Of a stretch of 64,000 nucleotides of DNA, positions 55,879 to 64,000 are shown in pieces. Every line of letters starts with the position of its first letter. The first letter of the stretch is position 1. The notes under the pieces are model-generated. The model was given only the letters and a program-made list of their open reading frames with translations, was not told the DNA's origin and made no database searches. This DNA is from Ophiobolus disseminans (Eukaryota; Ascomycota; Dothideomycetes; Pleosporales; Phaeosphaeriaceae). Made by a program: the position numbers and the translations under genes. The stretch is from NCBI GenBank assembly GCA_010093685.1, contig MU006227.1:1226414-1290413 (forward strand), given 5' to 3'.

Positions 55879-58800
55879 ACGCCCGCGTTCGCCTCCGCTA
55901 GTGCAACGAAGACGGTTGTTACTATCTAGACACGACAAGCAGCTGTCAGCAAGGTGACGGGCTGGTGACAAGACATTAATTGCTGCTATCTCTAGACCTC
56001 TTTAAACCCTATCGCTGTCACTTCAAATCAACACCAGGATGTGACGGAAGAATTTCCCAGACTTAGACCTGCGCCTCAGCAGCAAGTTTACTCTTTCCTC
56101 TATCCGCCGTTACTCTTTGCCTTATCTTGAACTTCACGTAACCTCCCTCTATCCTTCTAATTCCTTCCCCTGCTACTGCTACTGCAGCCGTTGGGCAGAA
56201 GAGCAAGCTCTTGCTAAGCTTAAGCTGGACAATCTCCTAGAACAACGCTTTGTCGTCCTGCGGAAGCTCTACTATGCCACCGCCTATGTCGCTAGCCTCT
56301 ACAGAAGGCGTAGGCAGGTTAAGGTAAAGAGCAGCAACATGCTGCTTAAGCACCTTAAACTAAGCAGGGCTTATGCATCTATGCACTATAGTGATGCTGC
56401 ATAGGTCTAACAGTTGCGTGTTAATGCTAGGTTCTTGCGTTGCAACAACCACTCTAACCGCTTAATGTCGTTGCTCTCGCACTGTCCGCAACAGCTTTTT
56501 AGTAAAGGCTTAGGCTGCACTACTACCTTCCGTTATATAGTTGTGCGCTTTATCTAGCGCGACGATCTTTCCGCACTGTGTCTGCAAAATGAATACAGAG
56601 AGGCATATGTCGAAGAGAACGCAGGCAGAATTAGCGTCAATAACGGGGTTAGTCAAATCCACGATAGTGAGAGACCCTAGGGAGCCAACCAGGAAGTCGT
56701 TCTTAGTGTTAGCTAAGACCTTTCAAGAGAATCTTGTGCTGCGTTGCATGAATAATTCTAGCAGGTCGAGGCAGAGTTTCATAGGGCCGTCCTGGCCGCG
56801 AGCAAACTGAGTAGACGATAGCTTGTCCTTGAAGGCGGTGTAGTCGAAACAACTAAGGCCCTGCGGTAGAAAGCATTAAGTTCCTAGTCTCTATGTATTG
56901 TGCGCATCTAGTTCAATGGTTCTAGTCTATACAGTTGTTGCTCTAATCGAAACAAACCCTTTACTAATCTTCTACTATATATTGTTGCAAATACGGCACC
57001 TTTGCTAACTCTAAGGGTTTTAATTTTGGCTTCGAGACCTCCGTTGCGCATGCGGATAAGAAAACGACCTAATGGGTGTTAGTCCTGCACTACTTTGTCT
57101 AGGATGTAGGATTCTTTGAACACCCGGCGACTAAGGTAGATATGCTTTAGGAAAAGCTTGTCACCGCCATTCTTAGTGAGACGAACGATCGAGTCTTTAG
57201 TAGGTATAAATTTACGCTCGACACTTAGAGTAGGAGTGTATTTTGTGCTGTTCTGAAAAATGCGAGTATTCTGCAGCGCAATTTTCAAGGTACGTGCTAA
57301 CAACATTATGGTGTAAGTCTGCTTAGCTGACGGTAGGAAGGTTGCGGTGGAATAGTGCTTAAAAATGCGACGGTGGAAGGCAAAGTTAGGTATTGAAGCG
57401 TTGCACCTGCATAATTTCTAAAAACATTCAGCACGGGCTTAGATGTGAGCTTTTGTTCATTGCCAATCGAGCAGCATTGAGTATACGAGGCTGTAACGCC
57501 TGTTCTACTAACCCGTCCTGGATCTTAAATGCGGCAACAATTACAACGTCTACGAAGGCTTCCCTAGCTAATAATATAAACAAGATAACTAACTTAGTGG
57601 AACGATAGAAGAACACGAATAGCCCTTAGAAGTGCGCAGCAAGCTTTTGGTCCTATCTGCACCAGTGGTGGTGTTGTTGGAGTGGCCTATGTTTTGCATC
57701 GCATTTCCGTCAGCCAGAAATAAATTTCTGGTTCCTGTTCTAGGCACCCTAGCCTTCTCATCTCGTCCTGGAGAACCACCGCAAGCCCGGTGGGCCTGAA
57801 CTGCCTAAGGTGTTGTTCCGAGTTCCACTTGAGGTGTCGCCGCTACAAACACTAACGCGACGTTGACTATAAGCCTACTGAGCGCCACCACTGCGAGAGC
57901 GGGTAACCCGGTCGGTAGACGGTGGGATACGGAAGGCAGAGTGGATGCGGGTATATAGAGTCGAAGTGGGGATTACGTGTGTAAATTCAAAGTCGTTTTG
58001 ACTGGTTCGCAATTCGTGCCAACGGGCCTGTCGAGTCGTTTAATGTTCAATTCAGGGTGCTAGAAGTATCCCACGTCGACCGCTAGCGTAATTCGCCTCC
58101 CGAGCATAATCGATTTGTGACATTGGAGAAAGAATCGTACAATTAGTATCAATCTAGGCTCGATCTCAATCTAATTCTCTCTAAACATTAGTAACGAGCT
58201 GAGGGGTCCAGAAATAGAAGGGTTTAGGAAGGGTTAGCAGAGATTCCACTGAGCTTTAATAGAAGAGTACCACAATGTCTATCACTTCGACATAATCTAT
58301 TGTAAACTAACAAATACCCTTAGAACCTGCACAGCTTATGCATCCCGCCCTAAGGGTGGCGATGTTGCATTATGTTGGAATAGATTCGTGCATAAACTTT
58401 ATGTAGCGCAAAGAAAGAGGCTTTATCACTTACACACTATAGCGTTAAGACATTTATGCTAAAGACGGCTGTCTGCCTTGTAGATTAGACCTGCTAAATC
58501 TTCTATTCAATTAGGAAACTCTAGCGCAAACTGCGCGTTGACATCGACCTGCACAAGCGGAGCAGCTTCCATACATCGTACGCTATAGTGGCAGGATATT
58601 CATGCAGATAAAGGGTGTCTGCCTTGTAAGCCGACTTATCTGTCCTCTTATTCGATTAAGAACACTCTAGCAGGAGCTGTTTAAGTCACTAGCAGCATCA
58701 AAATCATGCACACAACGTCCAAAGCCACCCTAGGCACATAATGTGATAGGATAAGAATGTCTAATTTAACTAATAAAGAGTAGAGATGAAACCAAGACCG

Positions 58801-59154
58801 CAGTCATGCTTCACTACACCTGAACAGACCACTAGTGGAGCATTGAAGCGCTTCCTGTTTCCTTAACAGGGACATAGCATAGTAGCAGAAGTGGATAGAA
58901 CAGTTTGAGCTCCACAAACAGATCAGCAATAGCACGTGTCTACAGGTATACTGCAGTATAAAGCTAGCGTCCGTCTTGCATTTTGTCCGTACAACATGGA
59001 CTTACAAAACTAGACTACCTCCTTCATTCCTAGGTTTAACGACTTGGACACCTTCCTTCAAACGGAGGTACACAGATAGACTTACGGTCCTACTAACACA
59101 CTCGACTCTGTAAGTCTTTATTAGTTGCCTTAACCTAATGTTGCTAATATTCGA
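55879..59154. other. Decayed repeat island, unidentified
   Basis: About 3.3 kb of AT-rich, stop-rich DNA. A 95-codon plus-strand frame at 56117-56404 is Lys/Arg-rich and helical (LAKLKLDNLLEQRFVVLRKLYYATAYVASLYRR) but matches nothing I know. A GC-richer stretch at 57650-57960 has no readable long frame. Between 58440 and 58700 a unit of about 147 bp around GTCTGCCTTGTA occurs twice in diverged form. These are best read as remains of several transposable elements. Confidence 0.4.
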
Positions 59155-60234
59155 GTGAAGAGCATATTTTCTCAGCCTAAAGTCCAAGCAGACGCCCCAA
59201 AGATAGGCTGCACGCCGGGGCTAATGTCCTTAGCCGAAAGTCTCGAAATTGCAGAACCCAGGAAGGAACCTAGAGTGCTGCTTGCTTTGTCCGACATATC
59301 CGCCATCTCTTCACCGCCACAAGCCAGAGAGTCGGGTCTAACATCGTCACTTTAGGCTTCCATGCTCGGCCACTAGGACGTTAAAGCTTTTTGTCAAGGA
59401 TCTCTTAGCCTCTCTACCACCTACGTTATTGCGAACTTCGAGCTAGCGAAAATGAAGCAAGAAGTTAGCGATATTAGGCCGAAGAACAAGATAGGAATAG
59501 TATGCGAGCAACACCCCTACGTAGAAGAGCCTAGCACATTCGGAAGCAACAACGAAGTTAATACCCAGGAAACTCAAATGACAACTTCTTTCATTGAAGA
59601 TCAAGCCATAGATGACGCGAAAGATAACCTAGCTACAGAGCCATGCTAGTCAGCAACCCGCAAGTTTGTTCCTGAGCAAGCCGTATGCTAAGGTCCTAAT
59701 TTAGGAAGTCCTGCATTTACAACCCTTCGAGAACAACTTTTTGGTTAGAAAGCCAACAAACATGGGGCTAACATAGCTACTAACCAGCCACGAGAGGCAC
59801 AAGCAGAGCCTAAGGTCCCTAAGGATGCTAACTAGCTAGTAGAAATACTTACCCGCTCTCTAAACCGTGGGGAGGCGGGGAGGCCATCTGAGCCGCCCGT
59901 GAGCCGTGCGAATAGTGCGCAGATTGAGCAACTACGTCTATGTTTGATTATTGCAGATAGCGGGGAGGCCAACCTAGTACAGAAGTTACCTGCAACCCCT
60001 TCGGACGACGAGAAGGCTAAGCAGCCCCACAAGCTACGCGTGAGCCTCGCGGACGATAAGGAGCTTAACCAGGCACATGGACCATCTGCTACCGATGCAG
60101 GTGATAAGAAGAAGCACAGGACGTTAGAAGCGTTGCAAGCGCGCCGTCAGGAGGATGCCAAAGTGGTAACTTCCTCCACACCTTTGGTCTTTTTTGTGAC
60201 GGTGTGTGGAGAGGGGAGTACTGCGCTGAATTGA
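59155..60234 (+). pseudogene. Degenerate long ORF in repeat island
   Basis: The plus-strand pieces 59155-59355, 59452-59649 and 59899-60234 can be read as one interrupted hydrophilic protein: KVQADAPKIGCTPGLMSL, KMKQEVSDIRPKNKIG, then EPPVSRANSAQIEQLRLCLIIAD and KLPATPSDDEKAKQPHKLRV. Stops separate them. There is no recognised domain. It probably belongs to the same decayed element as the following frame. Confidence 0.35.
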
Positions 60235-60333
60235 CTATCTGAGGTGGGCAGATCCGCTTATATACATGACCGTACATGAGCTGTCCCAACTTGTGCTAGA
60301 GTAGGTCTGGGCAGAGCCTAAACCGTTACATTT

Positions 60334-61053
60334 TTGTTGACTGAGAAACAACGTGCTGCGAGCACTAATGCAAGCAAGACAGCTCTCAATGCCAGTCTCT
60401 TGGAACGAGTAAATACTTATAAACTAGTTTCGGTAGAGCCTGCACCAAAACCTTTCCTTCCGGAACGACCTGCGCTCTTGGGACTTAAAACTATTATTCA
60501 AGGTGGTAGTATCGGAGAACCGATCGTTATCGATGCATCTGATGACGAACACGAAAAGGAGGATTTAGACGATTCAGAGCACAGGAATCGCTTCTTAGCG
60601 TTATGCCGTGTTCGATCTAGAGCACAGCAAGCCGATGGAGTTGTCTTGTAGACCGACCTAAATGTTGAGGCAGAGTTCTTAAGCAACATGAGAGCTATCT
60701 GGTACCAGATCCAGGCGCAATGGATGGACGTGCGGCAATTACCCAGCCTGGAAGGCATGCTGGGTGTCGTTCAATACAACAACTTGATCAACGCAGTCGC
60801 TAGCAACTCAGTGGAAAACGATGTACTAGCCCACGACGATGTCATTATGTTGCGCAGTCGCTACAAGCGAGTGTTATATCATGCTCTTTCTAAGCTTTCG
60901 TCTAGGAGCGACCAGAAACTTGTGCAAAATCTAAGGACATGTATAAACCGACTTCACGACGAATCGCAAATAGTGAAACTTATTACAGATCACCCTATAA
61001 AGGATAACAAAGAGGACATCGACTACAGACCGGTCAAACGTCAAAAGACCTAA
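60334..61053 (+). pseudogene. Unknown ORF pair split by one stop
   Basis: Two adjacent blocks in the same frame, 60334-60651 and 60652-61053, are separated only by a single TAG (60649-60651). The first has LLERVNTYKLVSVEPAPKP and an acidic patch (VIDASDDEHEKEDLDDSE). The second has LSNMRAIWYQIQAQWMDVRQLPSLEGMLGVVQYNNLINAVAS and ends DIDYRPVKRQKT, a nuclear-localisation-like tail. Together this is about 240 residues of well-kept, helical protein. I do not recognise it. Its preservation compared with its surroundings suggests either later decay or past selection. Confidence 0.4.
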
Positions 61054-61540
61054 TTCCTAACGGTTCTTTGCTTTCCACGTTTGGAGTGGGTCACGCAGCA
61101 CGAAGACGGACAGCGCACCTGCAATTGCTACGGCACATATGCATAAGCTATGTAGCTAGAGGCAAAGATTTAGCTGCGAATAGACTATAAGAGCACAGCG
61201 AGGCAGTTAAACGTGAGACTAGAGTATTATGCTGCGCAGACTAGGTCTAAATCTATCTTTCTATCCCCATTTTCCAACGCGTTAGCCTCTACCTAACTGT
61301 TCCCTTGGCATCTACTCTCTGTCCAGACAGTACCATGCAGTATATAGTCTTGTTAGAACACCAACTAAGACTTTTAACGCAATTGTTCTAAGACTAAGTG
61401 TTTTATAGGACTAATAGTATTACAGTATGTGAGACATAGTGTGTGACAGGAGCTTAGAAAGTGTATATATACACAAGCATCCTACTTGTCTACAGAACTA
61501 TTAGATTAATTCACTCACCTCAACACGCCTAGTGAGCAAC
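61054..61540. other. AT-rich repeat DNA
   Basis: No gene. Short copies of the TAGTCCTA-type motif begin near 61387. Confidence 0.35.
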
Positions 61541-61790
61541 TATTAGTCCTAGGGCACTGTCGGCTAGGGTAAGACGCTAAGTGGGAGCAATCGTTAGTCC
61601 TAAGACACTATTAGTCCTAGGACACTAATAGTTAGCGTAAGGCGCCGAGTGTAAGCGACTTGTATTCTTAGGACACTATTAGTCTTTGGACGCTATTAGT
61701 CTTGGAACACTATAAGTTAGTTAGGTTTAGACGCCTATTGAACTATTAGTCCTAAGACATCGTTAGGTCTTAGGACAACAGGTTTCTTAC
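61541..61790. repeat. Cluster of short palindrome-containing repeats
   Basis: About eight loose copies of a 17-bp unit, ATTAGTCCTAGGACACT and variants, in 250 bp (for example 61543-61559, 61594-61610, 61611-61627). The core TAGTCCTAGGACTA is nearly palindromic. Spacing is irregular, roughly 17-50 bp, and intervening blocks with AAGACGCTAAG or AAGGCGCCGAG also recur. Scattered copies lie at about 61387-61420 and 61870-61885. Confidence 0.75.
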
Positions 61791-61932
61791 ATCCGACATC
61801 TTTATGCAACATCTTAAACTCGATATCTTGCTATAAGCGATAGGGACCCAGGATTAGCAGTGTCCTAGACTAATAGTTTCTTAGGACTAAAGTTTGCATT
61901 CACTCTCAGTAGCTAATAATGCATCCTAAGTA

Positions 61933-62215
61933 GGCTGGTAAATTGGGTCTTCACATCGGGTAGCTAAAACCACGATATCTCTGCGAGTACTCAACCAAAT
62001 TAGACAATTTATAGCTTATTTTGTAGCTCTAACATAGTGCTATAATTTTGCAGTACAGGGTTCTACTGTAAGTCTGATATTGCAAAACTTTGTACTGCGA
62101 AGCTGTAGCCCTATGTTTAAACTACAAAATAAGCTATAGATTGTCGGATTCGGTTGAGTACTCGCAGAGATATTGTGGTTTTAGCTACCTAATGTAGAGA
62201 CCCGATTTACCAGCC
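61933..62215. mobile_element. Foldback MITE, copy 2 (TA-flanked)
   Basis: A 283-bp relative of the element at 51502-51873, with the same ends (GGCTGGTAAATTGGGTCT and complement) and TA at 61931-61932 and 62216-62217. It is shorter in the middle, and the two copies differ at many C/T and G/A positions. Confidence 0.8.
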
Positions 62216-62217
62216 TA

Positions 62218-63463
62218 GTTGGGTCGCACGGGCGCTGTGTAGGCTAATAGAAGCTGCTTATCACAGCTAATTATCACACACCTGATTAGCTTAACCGCTG
62301 TCTAGGTCTAATATAATACAACCCAACCTCTACCCGCGCTAAAGCTACTACAACCCAACCACAACTATAGGTCTATGCGACCCCGCAGGAAAGATGATGT
62401 GCTGGTCGAAATAGACCATGATGGCTAACGCAATCAGTCTAAAGCTTGCTAAGGTCCTAATGTGCAACTCACTTCACAAAGACGTAGTGTTAGATACGTA
62501 AGAGTAAAGCTTGTGTTCTATTCACGTTTAGCGTTGCTTGATTAGCGGAAGTGCTAATTATATTCTTACATATCGAAATGCCAGACCTGTGCTTAGAGCT
62601 TGCGATAAAGGCAGGGAGGGGACTGTTTTGCTAGCAGCGGCTAAGGCACAAAGTGGAAGCTTTGTACTGGTGCCTTGTTGCACATGTGCTAACAGGACGG
62701 TGCTATGCTAGTTTAGGCAGGTGGGGTAGTATAATCTCTGTCTGTTGTGTGGCGCACAACTTGTTGCTACTCCGTTCGAGGGGAAGCCAGTTTCGCTAAG
62801 CACTGTATGTACGCTCTTTCTAATTCTAAGACGCTAGAACAATAGCCCTAACGTATTCACACAATGTCCTAGGTTGCAAAGACGATTAGGCGTTAAAAGT
62901 GTGTACTCCGAGGCTATCTCCGTGCTAGGGACACCTGCCGTTGGCGCTAGGCGTTTCAGCAGCCGGCCCTAGTGCGATTATGTAGTGGAAAGAAGACTGG
63001 CGAGGCTAAGCGTATTGTATTTAACGCTATGCCTGACAAGCTCGAAGTGTGGCGCTCTTCTGGAAGCTTCGATGAGCAGCTATGTACAGAACGCGCCATC
63101 CCTTACTTGCCTAGCGTCCTTGGGTCGGGCTGTACAGACACCGAGCGCAGCCACGCCTTGCTTCTGCTATTACTGCGAGTACTGAGCCAATCATGCGGAC
63201 AAATAAATGAACGTTCAACCAGTTGCTCATGCGTGCCAAGCACAACACTACACACAGCACGATCCTAGATGTCGAATCGTCACATAAAGGCTTCACATGA
63301 CAGCAGCCACTCCACTAAAAGTCTGCTGATATTCACTGCAGTAACATGCAACTTTGATACTTGTGGGCGTTCTTATGCCCCTTAAAAGGATGAAGAATAT
63401 AACGAAATCAGCTGTTTGCTAGCATTCCGCTACGAACAGATACGAGTGTGTGCAATGCCAATG
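62218..63463. other. Repeat-island end, no gene seen
   Basis: 1246 bp of mostly stop-rich sequence between the MITE and the WD40 gene's 3' end. A 98-codon frame at 62972-63268 has no recognisable character. Confidence 0.35.
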
Positions 63464-64000
63464 CTACACGTCAATACTACACGTCCATACTCTGCCAGAT
63501 CCAACGCCTATAGCGACCGTGTTCCCGCGCACAGACGAGCACGACAGCCGATACTCTGATGGTATCCAAAGCAGGTTCTTGCTTGCGTACTTGATCCACG
63601 TGTTGTCTGAGCTGAGGTTTGTGCCCATATATAGAGGGGGCTCAGGTTCAGCGGCCGTTGCTTTGCCTGATGTCTCCGGAATATGGATGACAATAGTACC
63701 TATTTCAGTGTAGAGACAAGAGTCAGTAGAGTCGAAAGATAGATCGTAGAGACTCTTGCCAACGTTGAGGGTTTGCAGGCAGGCGCCGCCGCTTACATCC
63801 CACAGCCTGACGGTCTTGTCCCATGACGCCGACGCTAGCTTAGTCGAGTTGTGCGAGAAAGCTACAGAGTCGACAGAACTGCTATGACCCGTGAACGTCT
63901 GCAGACACTCGCCGCTGCTCGCATCCCACAGCCTGACAGTCTTGCCCCATGACGCCGACGCCAGCTTAGTCGAGTCGTGCGAGAAGGCTACAGAGCTGAC
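63464..64000 (-). CDS. WD40-repeat protein 3' end, NACHT-WD type (partial)
   Basis: 179 codons, open from the window edge to a TAG at 63464-63466. Two WD40 units are seen: SVAFSHDSTKLASASWGKTVRLWD followed by SSGECLQTFTGHSSSVDSVAFSHNSTKLASASWDKTVRLWD, nearly identical over 42 residues (126 bp). A diverged tail ends WIPSEYRLSCSSVRGNTVAIGVGSGRVW, the standard C-terminal cap of fungal HET-E/HNWD-type NACHT-WD40 proteins. In that family the repeats bind a non-self ligand and the N-terminal domains start cell death. The N-terminal and NACHT parts lie outside the window, so family membership is inferred from the repeats and cap. Confidence 0.85.
   Translation of the reverse strand, partial: VSSVAFSHDSTKLASASWGKTVRLWDASSGECLQTFTGHSSSVDSVAFSHNSTKLASASWDKTVRLWDVSGGACLQTLNVGKSLYDLSFDSTDSCLYTEIGTIVIHIPETSGKATAAEPEPPLYMGTNLSSDNTWIKYASKNLLWIPSEYRLSCSSVRGNTVAIGVGSGRVWTCSIDV

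Noticed and set aside
61541..61790. CRISPR array
   Set aside because: Repeats are imperfect, unevenly spaced and without cas genes; the host is a fungus.
51500..63463. A complete Starship element in this island
   Set aside because: The recombinase relic is clear, but I see no matching terminal direct repeats, no intact cargo and no defined edges, so only a captain-like relic is claimed.
1..64000. tRNA or rRNA genes
   Set aside because: No stretch I read by eye showed a convincing cloverleaf with A and B boxes; a covariance-model scan would be needed to exclude them.

Overview
The window reads as nuclear DNA of a filamentous ascomycete, most likely a Dothideomycete of the Pleosporales type. 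Supporting this are short introns (about 45-66 nt, GT..AG, CTAAC/CTGAC branch sites), Zn2Cys6 regulators, a HET-domain gene, an AA9 lytic polysaccharide monooxygenase, a NACHT/WD40-type WD repeat tail, and repeats with the CpA-to-TpA signature of repeat-induced point mutation (RIP). The genus is inferred from general family resemblance only.

Layout. (1) 1.2-13 kb is an accessory, metabolism-like block: two MFS transporters (1182-2709 and 3202-4784, both minus), an intronless QueA-type S-adenosylmethionine ribosyltransferase-isomerase (5594-6661, plus), an FAD/NAD(P) oxidoreductase (6893-8281, minus), a DHA1 MFS exporter (8740-10391, minus) and, divergent from it, a Zn2Cys6 regulator (10704-12953, plus). 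QueA is a bacterial queuosine enzyme and is unexpected in a fungus; its setting among exporters, a redox enzyme and a regulator suggests a transferred, repurposed enzyme in a small-molecule cluster. (2) 13-29 kb holds a SidJ-like esterase, a small secreted protein, a broken membrane-protein gene, an aromatic amino-acid decarboxylase, an AA9 LPMO, a fungal Mg-chelatase-like protein, an NAD kinase and a C2H2-type protein. (3) 29-34 kb holds a 90-bp tandem duplication, an RNase H-like relic and a complete but dead hAT transposon with exact 8-bp target duplications, sitting in a 50-bp minisatellite. (4) 34-51 kb is mostly conserved genes: an MDR reductase, a HET protein, an S10 carboxypeptidase, Ypt7/Rab7, an SLC35F-like transporter, Pus4 and a DnaJ-RRM splicing-factor homologue. 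(5) 51.2-63.4 kb is an AT-rich, gene-poor repeat island: two TA-flanked foldback MITEs, a 1-kb element with about 200-bp inverted repeats and RIP-like decay, a DUF3435 tyrosine-recombinase relic, undescribed degenerate ORFs and a cluster of short palindromic repeats. (6) The right edge carries the 3' end of a WD40-repeat gene of the NACHT-WD allorecognition type, running out of the window.

How the parts work together. The left block looks like one co-regulated accessory locus (enzymes, exporters, regulator). The middle genes are mostly independent housekeeping or secreted functions. The HET gene and the WD40 gene are both of types used in fungal non-self recognition. All exon structures were worked out by eye from splice sites and reading frames; no similarity search was run.
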